A stretch of DNA of 64,000 nt from Kitasatospora cheerisanensis KCTC 2395 (GTDB lineage: Bacteria; Actinomycetota; Actinomycetes; Streptomycetales; Streptomycetaceae): the NCBI RefSeq assembly GCF_000696185.1, contig NZ_KK853997.1, forward strand, positions 4,196,410-4,260,409, in the 5' to 3' direction. The position numbers and the translations under genes were made by a program. The first letter of the stretch is position 1. Each line of letters starts with the position of its first letter. This document shows positions 1 to 10,034 of this stretch, one piece after another. Below the pieces are notes generated by a model. The model did not search any database. It was not told where the DNA came from and saw nothing but the letters and a program-made list of their open reading frames with translations.

Positions 1-884
1 GCGCGCTCGCGGTCCGGGCCGGGCTGCGGCCGCTGCGCCAGCTGGAGGCGGGCGCCCAGCGGATAGCCGACGGCGACCTCTCGCACCGGATGCCCGAACT
101 GCCCGCCCGCACCGAGGTCGGCCGGCTGTCGGCGGCACTGAACCGGATGCTCACCGACATCGAGACGGCGTTCGCCGACCGGGCCGCGTCCGAGCGCCGG
201 ATGCGCCGCTTCGTCGCCGACGCCTCGCACGAGCTGCGCACCCCGCTGGCCGGCATCCGCGGCTTCGCCGAGCTGCACCGGATGGGCGCGCTGGAGGACG
301 TCGACCGGGCGATGGACCGGATCGAGTCGGAGGCGGTGCGGATGGGCGGTCTGGTCGAGGACCTGCTGATGCTGGCCCGGCTCGACGAGGAGCGCCCGCT
401 GAACCTGGCCCCGATGGACCTGCGCACGCTGGCCGCCGACGCCCTGCACGACCTGACCGCGCTGGACCCGGGCCGCCCGGTGTCGCTGACCGGCCCGCGC
501 GGCGAGGGCGCCCCGCAGCCCGCGCCGGTGCTCGGCGACGAGGCCCGGCTGCGCCAGGTGGTGACCAACCTGGTGGGCAACGCGGTGAAGCACACCCCGC
601 CGGGCACCGCGGTGCGGATCGGGGTGGGCCGGACCGACGGCAGCTGCCTGCTGGAAGTGGCGGACCGGGGCCCGGGCATGACGGAGGATCAGGCGGCGCT
701 GGTGTTCGAGCGCTTCTACCGGGTGGACGGCTCCCGGGCGCGCCGGGCCGGCGAGGGCGGGGGAGCGGGCCTGGGGCTGGCGATCGCCTCGGCGCTGGTG
801 GCCGCGCACGGCGGCGAGCTGTCGCTGCGCACCGCGCCGGGCGACGGCGCGGCCTTCCGGGTGGTCCTGCCGCACCAGTCCTGA
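1..884 (+). CDS. Sensor histidine kinase, C-terminal part (cut by window edge)
   Basis: This is the cytoplasmic half of a membrane sensor kinase; the reading frame is open from base 3 and the sensor and membrane segments lie outside the window. In order it shows the end of a HAMP linker (RIADGDLSHRMP), a HisKA domain with the phosphoacceptor motif SHELRTPLAG, then a HATPase_c domain with an N-box (NLVGNAVKHT), a G1 box (DRGPGM) and a G2 box (GLGLAIA). Family knowledge: it would autophosphorylate the HisKA histidine and pass phosphate to a response regulator, probably encoded just upstream. A start at the internal ATG at 90 would cut the HAMP domain, so I treat the gene as partial. The input signal cannot be inferred. 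Confidence 0.93.
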   Translation, partial: ALAVRAGLRPLRQLEAGAQRIADGDLSHRMPELPARTEVGRLSAALNRMLTDIETAFADRAASERRMRRFVADASHELRTPLAGIRGFAELHRMGALEDVDRAMDRIESEAVRMGGLVEDLLMLARLDEERPLNLAPMDLRTLAADALHDLTALDPGRPVSLTGPRGEGAPQPAPVLGDEARLRQVVTNLVGNAVKHTPPGTAVRIGVGRTDGSCLLEVADRGPGMTEDQAALVFERFYRVDGSRARRAGEGGGAGLGLAIASALVAAHGGELSLRTAPGDGAAFRVVLPHQS

Positions 885-1183
885 TCCGGGCCCGCCCCGC
901 CCGCAGGCTGACCTGCGCTGATGCTCCGTCAGTGCGAACGGTGTCAAGCGCCGTTCGGTACAGCGGCGGTGCCCGGCGGCTGCTTGTGAGTGGCCGAGCG
1001 GGCAGCGGATCATCGGACTGTCGGAAAACACCCACCCCCGTGCGAATGCACTGATAAGCATCATGGATACTGCTCTTGTGAACGTGTTCACGTTCACAAG
1101 CGGACAAGCTTGGGCAGGTTCGGCACCCTCGCGTGCTAAATATGCTTTTTGTCCGGTATGCACATCCTGTGAGAGAGGGCGCA
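885..1183. other. Intergenic region: cydA control region
   Basis: About 300 bases without a gene between the sensor kinase and cydA. It holds the long palindrome at 1075-1100 described separately and an A/T-rich stretch near 1137-1150 that could contain a -10 element. I see no convincing terminator or RNA gene here. Confidence 0.6.
1075..1100. promoter_or_regulatory. Rex-like redox operator upstream of cydA
   Basis: Two 12-base arms, CTTGTGAACGTG and CACGTTCACAAG, form a perfect inverted repeat around a central TT. Reading from either end gives a Rex-type half site TTGTGAA; on the plus strand it is followed four bases later by TTCAC, so the site matches the Streptomyces Rex operator pattern (TTGTGAAnnnnTTCACAA) at 12 of 14 positions. 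Known biology: Rex represses cydABCD in S. coelicolor when NADH is low. Position about 85 bases before the cydA start fits. Binding by Rex is inferred from the motif only. Confidence 0.75.
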
Positions 1184-2725
1184 GTGGACCTAGCAGTCGC
1201 TCACGAGACCATCTCGCGATGGCAGTTCGGCATCACCACCGTCTACCACTTCCTCTTCGTCCCACTCACCATCAGCCTGGCGTCGATCGTCGCCTGCCTG
1301 CAGACCGCGTGGGTGCGCACCGGCAAGGAGAAGTACTTCCACGCCACCAAGTTCTGGGGCAAGCTCTTCCTGATCAACATCGCCATGGGCGTGGTCACCG
1401 GCATCGTCCAGGAGTTCCAGTTCGGCATGAACTGGTCCGACTACTCCCGCTTCGTCGGCGACGTGTTCGGCGCCCCGCTGGCGATGGAGGCGCTGATCGC
1501 CTTCTTCTTCGAGTCCACCTTCATCGGGCTCTGGATCTTCGGCTGGGACAAGCTCCCGAAGAAGATCCACCTGGCCTGCATCTGGATGGTCGCCATCGGC
1601 ACCGCGCTGTCCGCGTACTTCATCCTGGCCGCCAACTCCTGGATGCAGCACCCGGTCGGCTACCGGATCGACCCGGCCACCGGCAAGGCCCAACTCACCG
1701 ACATCGTCCGGGTGCTGACCCAGAACACCACCCTGGTGCAGGTCTTCCACACCCTGACCGCCGCCTTCCTCACCGGCGCCGCGTTCGTGGTCGGCATCGC
1801 CAGCTTCCACCTGTGGCGCGCCAAGCAGGGCAAGCAGCCCGACAAGCGGAAGACCGCCGCGATGCGCACCTCGCTGCGCTTCGGCCTGGCCATCGCCGTG
1901 GTCGCCGGCCTGGGCACCGCGATCAGCGGCGACACCCTCGGCAAGGTGATGTTCGAACAGCAGCCGATGAAGATGGCCGCCGCCGAGGCGCTCTGGGACA
2001 CCCAGGCCCCCGCCCCGTTCTCGGTGTTCGCCGTCGGCGACGTCTCCAAGGGCCACAACTCGGTCGCCCTGGAGATCCCCGGAATACTGTCCTTCCTCGC
2101 CCACAACGACTTCTCGTCCGAAGTCCCCGGCATCAACGACATCGCCGCCGCCGAGGCCGCCCAGCACGGCGGACAGCCCACCGACTACATCCCCAACATC
2201 TTCGTCACCTACTGGGGATTCCGGCTGATGATCGGCTTCGGCATGACGTCCTTCGTCGCCGCGCTGATCGGCCTGTGGACCACCCGCCGGAAGTTCTGGC
2301 TGGCCCCCGAGCACCGCACCGGCGAGGACGAGCCGCCGAAGCTGATGCTCACGAAGAACCGGGAGATGAACGTCTTCTTCACCCGGTGGAGCTGGCGGAT
2401 CGGCATCCTCACCATGGGCTTCCCGCTGATCGCCAACAGCTTCGGCTGGATCTTCACCGAGATGGGCCGCCAGCCCTGGGTGGTGTTCGGCCTGATGCGC
2501 ACCCGCGACGCGGTCTCCCCCAACGTCAGCGTCGGCACCCAGGTGCTCGGCCTCTGCACGCTGACCGCGCTGTACGCGATCCTCGCCGTGATCGAGGTCA
2601 AGCTGCTCGCCAAGTACGCCGCCGCCGGCCCCGACACCGACGAGAAGCCGCCCGCCAAGGACCCGACGCTGCGCGGCCCCTCCGACGACGAGGACGCCGA
2701 CAAGCCCCTCGCCTTCGCGTACTGA
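1184..2725 (+). CDS. cydA: Cytochrome bd ubiquinol oxidase subunit I (CydA)
   Basis: CydA carries the haem and quinol-oxidising sites of cytochrome bd oxidase, a terminal oxidase used at low oxygen. The 513-residue protein starts VDLAVAHETISRWQFG, with the conserved N-terminal His, and contains the signature GRQPW in GWIFTEMGRQPW, plus the expected series of membrane helices. I chose the GTG at 1184 because it follows GAGAGAGGG with good spacing and gives the family N-terminus; the ATG at 1133 would add 17 unlikely residues. It heads the cydA-cydB-cydCD operon, only 11 bases before cydB, and is probably Rex controlled. Confidence 0.97.
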   Translation: MDLAVAHETISRWQFGITTVYHFLFVPLTISLASIVACLQTAWVRTGKEKYFHATKFWGKLFLINIAMGVVTGIVQEFQFGMNWSDYSRFVGDVFGAPLAMEALIAFFFESTFIGLWIFGWDKLPKKIHLACIWMVAIGTALSAYFILAANSWMQHPVGYRIDPATGKAQLTDIVRVLTQNTTLVQVFHTLTAAFLTGAAFVVGIASFHLWRAKQGKQPDKRKTAAMRTSLRFGLAIAVVAGLGTAISGDTLGKVMFEQQPMKMAAAEALWDTQAPAPFSVFAVGDVSKGHNSVALEIPGILSFLAHNDFSSEVPGINDIAAAEAAQHGGQPTDYIPNIFVTYWGFRLMIGFGMTSFVAALIGLWTTRRKFWLAPEHRTGEDEPPKLMLTKNREMNVFFTRWSWRIGILTMGFPLIANSFGWIFTEMGRQPWVVFGLMRTRDAVSPNVSVGTQVLGLCTLTALYAILAVIEVKLLAKYAAAGPDTDEKPPAKDPTLRGPSDDEDADKPLAFAY

Positions 2726-2736
2726 GGACGGATCAC

Positions 2737-3744
2737 ATGCACCTGCACGACCTCTGGTTCATCCTGATCGCCGTCCTGTGGATCGGCTACTTCTTCCTGG
2801 AGGGCTTCGACTTCGGCATCGGGATCCTCACCCGGCTGCTGGCCCGCAACACCGCCGAACGCCGCGTCCTGATCAACACCATCGGCCCGGTCTGGGACGG
2901 CAACGAGGTGTGGCTGCTCACCGCCGGCGGCGCCACCTTCGCGGCCTTCCCCGACTGGTACGCCACCCTGTTCAGCGGGTTCTTCGTCCCGCTGCTGGTC
3001 ATCCTGGTCTGCCTGATCGTCCGCGGCGTCTCCTTCGAGTACCGGCACCAGCGCAGCGGCGAACGCTGGCAGCGCAACTGGGAGCTGGCCATCTTCTGGA
3101 CCTCCCTGCTGCCCGCCTTCCTGTGGGGCGTCGCCTTCGGCAACATCGTCCGCGGCGTCGAGATCGACCAGGACAAGAACTACGTCGGCACCCTCTGGGA
3201 CCTGCTCAACCCGTACGCCCTGCTCGGCGGACTCACCACCCTGGTGCTGTTCACTTTCCACGGCGCGGTGTTCGCCGCCCTGAAGACCACCGGCGAGATC
3301 CGGCTCCGGGCCCGCGTCCAGGCCACCGTGCTCGGACTGATCACCGCCGCGCTCGCGCTGGCCTTCCTGATCTGGACCCAGATCGACTCCGGCAACCACT
3401 GGAGCCTGGCCGCCACGATCGTCGCCGTGCTCGCCCTGCTCGGCGCCCTCGGCGCCAACCAGGCGGGCCGCGAGGGCTGGGCGTTCGGCTTCAGCGGACT
3501 GACCATCGTCGCCGCCGTCGGCATGCTCTTCCTGTCACTGTTCCCCGACGTGATGCCGTCCACCCTGAACCCCGACTGGTCGCTGACCGTCAGCAACTCC
3601 TCCTCCTCGGGCTACACGCTCAAGGTGATGACCGTCGTCGCGGTGGTCTTCACCCCGCTCGTGCTGCTCTACCAGGGCTGGACGTACTGGGTCTTCCGCC
3701 GCCGGATCGGCGTCCAGCACATCCCCGCCACCGCCCACCACTGA
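2737..3744 (+). CDS. cydB: Cytochrome bd ubiquinol oxidase subunit II (CydB)
   Basis: The 335-residue second subunit of cytochrome bd oxidase, a multi-helix membrane protein that pairs with CydA. The N-terminus MHLHDLWFILIAVLW followed by GYFFLEGFDFG is the family signature, and WDGNEVWL is the usual conserved loop. It starts 11 bases after the cydA stop and ends 16 bases before cydCD, which indicates one transcript. Length is normal for an actinobacterial CydB. Confidence 0.97.
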   Translation: MHLHDLWFILIAVLWIGYFFLEGFDFGIGILTRLLARNTAERRVLINTIGPVWDGNEVWLLTAGGATFAAFPDWYATLFSGFFVPLLVILVCLIVRGVSFEYRHQRSGERWQRNWELAIFWTSLLPAFLWGVAFGNIVRGVEIDQDKNYVGTLWDLLNPYALLGGLTTLVLFTFHGAVFAALKTTGEIRLRARVQATVLGLITAALALAFLIWTQIDSGNHWSLAATIVAVLALLGALGANQAGREGWAFGFSGLTIVAAVGMLFLSLFPDVMPSTLNPDWSLTVSNSSSSGYTLKVMTVVAVVFTPLVLLYQGWTYWVFRRRIGVQHIPATAHH

Positions 3745-3760
3745 GCAGGAGCACCGACCG

Positions 3761-6700
3761 ATGGACAGCCGGCAGCGGATGCGTCCGATCGACCCCCGGC
3801 TGCTGGCGTACGCCCGCACCACCCGCGCCTTCCTCGCCGGCTCCGTCCTGCTCGGCGGGGTCGGCGCGGCCCTGCTGGTCGCGCAGGCCGCGCTGATCGC
3901 CGACCTGGTGGTCCGGGCGTTCCAGCGCGGCCAGTCGCCGCTGTGGGGGCCGCTGCTCGGCCTCGCCGCGGTGACGCTCGGCCGGGCCCTGGTCGCCTGG
4001 CTCACCGAACTCACCGCGCACCGCTCGGTCGCCACCGTGAAGTCCACGCTGCGGCGACGGCTGCTCGACCACGCCACCGCGCTCGGCCCCGGCTTCCTGG
4101 CCGGCCGGCGCAGCGGCGACCTCGCCACCCTCGCCACCCGCGGCGTCGACGCCCTCGACGACTACTTCGCCCGCTACCTGCCGCAACTGGCGCTCGCCGT
4201 GGTCGTCCCGGTGGTCGTCCTGGCCCGGATCCTCGGCGCCGACTGGGCGTCCGCCGCGATCATCTGCGGGACGCTGCCGCTGATCCCGCTGTTCATGATC
4301 CTGATCGGCTGGGCCACCCAGGCCCGGACGGACCGTCAGTTCGCCGGCCTGTCCCGGCTCTCCCACCACTTCCTCGACGTGGTCGCCGGCCTGCCCACCC
4401 TCAAGGTCTTCGGCCGCGCCAAGGCCCAGGCCGCCGCGATCGGCCGGATCACCGAGGACTACCGCCGCGCCACCCTGCGCACCCTGCGGCTCGCCTTCGT
4501 CTCCTCCTTCGCGCTGGAACTGCTCTCCACCCTCTCCGTCGCCCTGGTCGCCGTCTCCATCGGCTTCCGCCTGGTCGACGGCACCCTCGACCTGGAGACC
4601 GGCCTGCTGGTACTGGTCCTCGCCCCCGAGGTCTACCTGCCGCTGCGCCAGGTCGGCGCGCTCTACCACTCCAGCGCCGAGGGCCTGGCCGCCGCCGGGA
4701 AGATCTTCGAGGTCCTGGAGACCCCGCTGCCCGAGCCCGGCCGCCGCCCCGCCCCGCCGGTGGCCGGTACCGACATCCGGATCGACGGCCTGACGGTCCG
4801 TCACCCCGGCCGCGCCCAGGACGCCCTGCACGAGGTCTCGCTGCTGCTGCCGGCCGGCCGCACCACCGTCCTCACCGGACCCAGCGGGGCCGGCAAGACC
4901 ACCCTGGTGAACGTCCTGCTCGGCTTCGTCCGCCCCGACGCCGGCCGCGTCCTCATCGGCGACCAGCCGCTCGCCGACACCGACCTGGCGAGCTGGCACG
5001 CCCAGCTCGCCTGGGTCCCGCAGCACCCCCACCTGTTCGCCGGCACCGTCGCCGAGAACGTCCGCCTGGCCCGCCCCGACGCCACCGACGCCCAGCTCGC
5101 CGCCGCCCTCGCCGCCGCCCACGTCGACTTCGCCGGCCCCGACACCCGGCTCGCCGAGAACGGCCACGGCCTCTCCGCCGGCCAGCGCCAGCGCCTCGCG
5201 CTGGCCCGCGCCCTGCTCGCCGACCGCCCGCTGCTCGTCCTCGACGAACCCACCGCGCACCTCGACCCCGTCACCGAGGCCGCCCTGCTGGACACCCTCG
5301 GCCGGATCGACCGCACCGTCCTGCTGATCACCCACCGGCCCGCGCTGGTCGCCCTCGCCGACCACCACGTCCGACTGCCCGGCACCCCCGCCCCGCACCC
5401 GCCGCCGCGATCCCCGCCCCGGCCCCGGCCGCCGCGCTGGCCGAACCCCGGCCCGCGCACCGGGACGAACCGGCGCCCGCCGCGTCGACCCGGGTGCCCC
5501 GGATGTGGCTCGCCGTGCTGCTCGGCTCGCTCGCCCTCGGCTGCGCCGTCGCGCTGATGGGCACCTCCGGATGGCTGATCTCCCGCGCCTCGCAGATGCC
5601 GCCCGTGCTGTACCTGATGGTGGCCGTCACCTCGGTCCGGGCGTTCGGCATCGGCCGCAGCGTGTTCCGCTACGCCGAGCGGCTGGTCTCGCACGACGCC
5701 GTGCTCAAGGCCCTCGGCGGGATCCGCACCGCCGTCTACCGCCGCCTGGAACAGCTCGCCCCCGCCGGACTCCCCCAGTTCCGGCGCGGCGACCTGCTGT
5801 CCCGGCTGGTCGCCGACGTCGACGCGGTCCAGGACTTCCACCTGCGCTGGCGGCTGCCCGCCGCCGTCGCCGCCGTGGTCTCACTGGCCGCCTCCGCCGC
5901 CCTCGCCGCGTTCCTCCCGCTCGCCGGACTCGTCCTCGCCCTCGGCCTGCTGCTCGCCGGCGCCGGCGTCCCCGCCCTGGAACGCCGGATCTCCGGCCGC
6001 ACCGAACGCCGGCACGCCCCCGCCCGGGGCGAACTGGCCACCGCCGTCCTCGACACCCTCACCGGCACCGCCGAACTGACCGTCGCCGGCGCCCTCCCCG
6101 CCCGGCTGCGCGCCACCCGCACCGCCGACGCCGCGCTGACCCGGCTGGCCGGGCGCTCCGCCGCCTCCGGCGCGCTCTCCGCCGGCCTGGTCGCCCTGGT
6201 GACCGGCCTGACGGTGGTCGCCGCCGCCGCGGTCGGCGTGCGCGGCGTCGCCTCCGGGGCGCTGCCCGGCGTCTGCCTGGCCGTCGTGGTGCTCACCCCG
6301 CTGGCCGCGTTCGAGGCCGTCGCCGCGATGCCCACCGCGGTGCGCTTCCGGGAGCGCGCCCGCGCCGCGCAGGAACGCCTCGCCGAAGTCCTGGCCTCGC
6401 CGCTCCCGGTCACCGAACCGGCCGCGCCCGAGCCGCTGCCCGCCGCCCAACTCCCGGTCGTCATCAGCGGACTGACCGCCCGTTGGCCCGGCGCCGCGCA
6501 CGACGCGCTGCGCGGCGTCGACCTCGAACTGCGGCCCGGCCGGCGGGTCGCCGTGGTCGGCCCGTCCGGCTCCGGCAAGACCACCCTCGCGCACGTCCTG
6601 CTGCGCTTCGTCGAGCCGTCCGCCGGCAGCGTGCGGCTGGCCGGCACCGTCGACACCCGCGAACTCGCCGGCGAGGACGTCCGCCGGGTGATCGGCCTGT

Positions 6701-7212
6701 GCGCGCAGGACGCGCACGTCTTCGACAGCTCCGTCCGGGAGAACCTGCGCCTGGCCCGCCCCGACGCCGACGAGCCGCGACTGCGCGCCGCCCTCGCCCG
6801 GGCCCGCCTGCTCGACTGGGTCGACGGCCTGCCCGAGGGCCTCGACACCATGGTCGGCGAACACGGCGCCCGGCTCTCCGGCGGCCAGCGCCAGCGCCTC
6901 GCGCTGGCCCGCGCCCTGCTCGCCGACTTCCCCGTGCTGATCCTCGACGAACCCGCCGAACACCTCGACACGGCCACCGCCGACGCCCTCACCGCCGACC
7001 TGCTCGCCGCCACCGAGGGCCGCACCACCCTGCTGATCACCCACCGGCTGGCCGGCCTGGACGACAGCAGCGTGGACGAGGTGCTGGTGCTCGACGACGG
7101 CCGGGTGGTCGAGCGCGGCCGCTGGTCGCAGCTGGCGGACCGGCCCGGCGGGCGGCTCGCCGCGATGATCGCCCGGGAACGCGCGGGAGAGGCCCGAGCG
7201 GTCGCCGCCTGA
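3761..7212 (+). CDS. cydCD: CydCD fused ABC exporter (cytochrome bd assembly), one apparent frameshift
   Basis: Heterodimeric thiol/glutathione ABC exporter needed to assemble cytochrome bd. The CydD half (from ATG 3761) has six-helix TMD, Walker A GPSGAGKTT, signature LSAGQRQRLALARALL and H-loop LITHR. The CydC half (frame ending 7212) has its own TMD from MWLAVLLGSLALG, Walker A GPSGSGKTT, signature LSGGQRQRLALARALL and LITHRLAG. In Streptomyces the two halves are usually one fused protein. Here the CydD frame runs into an Arg/Pro-rich tail ending at 5557, and the CydC frame opens at about 5395. Adding one base in the C-rich run near 5380-5400 gives a smooth linker and a 1150-residue fusion. 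If the break is real, cydC could start at GTG 5494 or ATG 5503. Confidence 0.92.
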
Positions 7213-7318
7213 GCCCGGGGCGGTTCCTCCGACGGCGCTCCCCCGGAGACGCCGTTCGAAGCGGTGTCGCCGGGCCCCGAAGTCCGGACGAACCCGGACG
7301 AACAGGCACACTGGTGAC

Positions 7319-9100
7319 ATGGATCACCCGGCCGCCGAGAGCGGTCCACCGCGCATTCCCGAGATCTCCTCGCTCGGGCTGGACACCCTCGTCACCGAGG
7401 TCTCCGAGCGCCTGCAGTCCGCCGCCGTCGTCACCGACCGGATGCAGCGGCTGCTGGAGGCCGTGGTCTCGGTCGGCGCCGGACTCGACCCGCACGCCAC
7501 TCTGCAGCGGATCGCCTCCGGCGCGGCCGAACTCGTCGACGCCCGGTACGCCGCGCTCGGCGTGGTCAATCCGCACGGCAGCGGCCTGTCCGACTTCATC
7601 CACATCGGCGTCGACGACGAGACCGCCCGCCGGATCGGCCACCTGCCGACCGGACGCGGCATCCTCGGCGCCCTGATCGACGACCCCCGGCCGCTGCGGC
7701 TCACCGACCTGTCCACCGACCCCCGTTCGGTCGGCTTCCCGGCCGCACATCCGCCGATGGTGTCCTTCCTCGGGGTGCCGATCCGGGTCCGCGGCGAGGT
7801 CTTCGGCAACCTCTACCTGACCGAGAAGCAGGGCGGCGGCTCCTTCACCCCCGAGGACGAGCAGGTGGTGCTGGCCCTGGCCGCCGCCGCGGGCGTCGCC
7901 ATCGAGAACTCCCGGCTGTACGAGGAGGGCAGGCGCCGGGAACGCTGGATCACCGGCGCGGCCGCCGTCACCACCTCGCTGCTCTCCACCGACGAGGCGC
8001 AGATCGCGCTCACCGTCGCCGCCGAACAGGTCCGCGAACTCGCCGAGGGCGCCCTCGGCATGGTCCTGCTGCCCGCCGGCGAGGACCGCATGCGGGTCGC
8101 CCACGCCTCCGGCGAACGCGCCGACTACCTCACCGGCGAACTGCTCCCCGAACACGGCCTCGCCCCCCGGCTGCTGGCCGGCGAAGCCGTCTTCCTGGAC
8201 GACCTCGCCGCCGCCCCCGAGGCCGCCTCCGACGACCAGTTCGACCGCCTGGCCCGGGGGTTCGGGCCCGCCATGGCCGTGCCCATGGTCTCCGCCGGAC
8301 GGGTGCTGGGCGCCCTGTGCGTGTGGCGGCAGGCCGGCACCGCGCCGTTCACCGACACCGAACGCCAACTCGCCGAGACCTTCGCCTCACAGGCCGCACT
8401 CGCCCTGCGCCTCGCCGAGTACCAGCGCAACCAGCAGCGCCTGGCCGTCTTCCAGGACCGCGACCGGATCGCCCGCGACCTGCACGACCTGGTCATCCAA
8501 CGGCTGTTCGCCACCGGCATGATGCTGGAGAGCGCCGCCCGCCGGGCCGTCGTCCCCGAGGTCCAGGAACGCATCGGGCAGGCCGTCGACGAACTCGACG
8601 CCACCATCCAGGAAGTCCGCACCACCATCTACGCCCTCCAGCACGGCGACACCGACGACGAACCCGACACCCTCCGCACCCGGGTCCTGCGCGAGGGCAG
8701 CCAGGCCGCCGCCGCACTCGGCTTCCGGCCCACCATCACCTTCACCGGACCGGTCGAGAGCCTGGTCGGCGAGCAGGCCTCCCGCCAACTGCTCGCCGCG
8801 CTGCGGGAGATGCTCTCCAACACCGCCCGGCACGCCCGCGCCTCCCGGGTCGCCGTCGAACTCGACGCCACCGTCCACCTCGGCCCCGACGGCCGCCCCG
8901 TCGCCCCCGACCCCACCTGCCCGGGCCTGCCCGGCGTCCTCCTCACCGTCACCGACGACGGCGTCGGCATCCCCGACGGCGGCCGCCGCTCCGGCCTCCG
9001 CAACCTCACCCGCCGCGCCGAAGCCCTCGGCGGCGACGCCTGGCACGAACCCGGCCCCCACGCCAAGGGCACCCGCGTCCGCTGGACGGCCCGCCTCTGA
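7319..9100 (+). CDS. Two-GAF sensor histidine kinase (DevS/DosS-like)
   Basis: A 593-residue soluble kinase with two GAF domains (roughly residues 50-200 and 220-370), a dimerisation/phosphoacceptor helix of the HisKA_3 type with RDRIARDLHDLVIQRLF, and a C-terminal HATPase_c domain with N-box EMLSNTARHA and G-box DDGVGIPDGG. This is the architecture of mycobacterial DevS/DosS and Streptomyces OsdK, whose GAF domains can bind haem and sense oxygen or NO. Location directly after cydCD supports a link to oxygen or redox, but haem binding is inference. No response regulator gene is adjacent. Confidence 0.9.
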   Translation: MDHPAAESGPPRIPEISSLGLDTLVTEVSERLQSAAVVTDRMQRLLEAVVSVGAGLDPHATLQRIASGAAELVDARYAALGVVNPHGSGLSDFIHIGVDDETARRIGHLPTGRGILGALIDDPRPLRLTDLSTDPRSVGFPAAHPPMVSFLGVPIRVRGEVFGNLYLTEKQGGGSFTPEDEQVVLALAAAAGVAIENSRLYEEGRRRERWITGAAAVTTSLLSTDEAQIALTVAAEQVRELAEGALGMVLLPAGEDRMRVAHASGERADYLTGELLPEHGLAPRLLAGEAVFLDDLAAAPEAASDDQFDRLARGFGPAMAVPMVSAGRVLGALCVWRQAGTAPFTDTERQLAETFASQAALALRLAEYQRNQQRLAVFQDRDRIARDLHDLVIQRLFATGMMLESAARRAVVPEVQERIGQAVDELDATIQEVRTTIYALQHGDTDDEPDTLRTRVLREGSQAAAALGFRPTITFTGPVESLVGEQASRQLLAALREMLSNTARHARASRVAVELDATVHLGPDGRPVAPDPTCPGLPGVLLTVTDDGVGIPDGGRRSGLRNLTRRAEALGGDAWHEPGPHAKGTRVRWTARL

Positions 9101-9157
9101 CGACCCGCCGGCGAAGGCCCCGGACCGTCGGGCCGCGCTCCGGTGGGTGACGACGCG

Positions 9158-9970
9158 TCAGAGCAGGGTCTCGATGACGGCGGCGACGCCGTCGTGCTCG
9201 TTGCTGACGGTGTGCCGGGCGACCGAGGCGAGGACCAGGGGGTGGGCGTTGGCGACGGCGTAGGACTGGCCGGCCCAGGCGAGCATTTCGAGGTCGTTGG
9301 GCATGTCGCCGAAGGCGACGACCTCGGTGGCGTCGATGCCGTGGCGGGTGCACCAGCGGGCCAGGCTGGTGGCCTTGGTGACGCCGGGGGCGCTGATCTC
9401 GATCAGCGGGATGGGGCTGGAGCGGGTGACCTCGGCGAGCGGGCCGACGACGGCGCGGGCGCGGTCGAGGAACTCGTCGGGGGACAGGTCGGGGTGCTTG
9501 CCGAGCAGCTTGAACAGGCCGTCGACCTGGCCGGAGGCGAGCAGTTCGGCGGCCGGCCCCACCGGATGGTCCGTCTCGGACTCCCCGTGGAAGACGGTGT
9601 ACTCCGCCTCCCGGGCGAACCCGCCCGGGAACTCGAACGCGAAGGCGGTGCCCGGCAGTTCGGCGCGCAGCCGGTCGACGACGGTGAGCGTGGCGGACAC
9701 CTCCAGCGGGCAGCTCTCCAGCAGTTCGCCGCGCCGGACGTCGACCACCGCGCCGCCGTTGGAGCAGATCGCCACGCCGTGGCCGCCGATGTGCGGGCCG
9801 AGGTGCCGCATCCAGCGCGGCGGGCGGCCGGTGACGAAGACCACCTGCACCCCGGCGGCCTCGGCGGCGGCCAGCGCGGCGGCCGTCCGGGCGGAGACCG
9901 TCCCCCCGGGGCACAGCAGGGTGCCGTCGAGGTCGGTGGCGATCAGGCGGGGGCGAGGGGAGATGGTCAC
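9158..9970 (-). CDS. HAD-superfamily hydrolase, Cof/YidA type
   Basis: A 270-residue haloacid-dehalogenase phosphatase. Motif I is DLDGTLL near the N-terminus, motif II is VTGR, and motif IV is FGDMPNDLEML, with the large C2B cap between motifs II and III as in Cof-type enzymes acting on small phosphorylated metabolites. The substrate cannot be told. I chose GTG at 9970 (VTISPRPRLIATDLDG); the upstream GTG at 9988 is possible. It converges with the sensor kinase gene. A second, distinct HAD enzyme of the same class lies at 34588-35409. Confidence 0.88.
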   Translation of the reverse strand: MTISPRPRLIATDLDGTLLCPGGTVSARTAAALAAAEAAGVQVVFVTGRPPRWMRHLGPHIGGHGVAICSNGGAVVDVRRGELLESCPLEVSATLTVVDRLRAELPGTAFAFEFPGGFAREAEYTVFHGESETDHPVGPAAELLASGQVDGLFKLLGKHPDLSPDEFLDRARAVVGPLAEVTRSSPIPLIEISAPGVTKATSLARWCTRHGIDATEVVAFGDMPNDLEMLAWAGQSYAVANAHPLVLASVARHTVSNEHDGVAAVIETLL

Positions 9971-10034
9971 CCGTCCATCTTCGCGCACTCGTGCGAGAAC
10001 CGGGCCCGCCCCGGACCGGGGCGGGCCCGGGCGG

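Noticed and set aside
3650..5398. Long open frame on the minus strand opposite cydCD
   Set aside because: Gly/Glu/Gln-rich low-complexity shadow of high-GC coding DNA; no start signal or domain, and it lies wholly opposite a clear gene.
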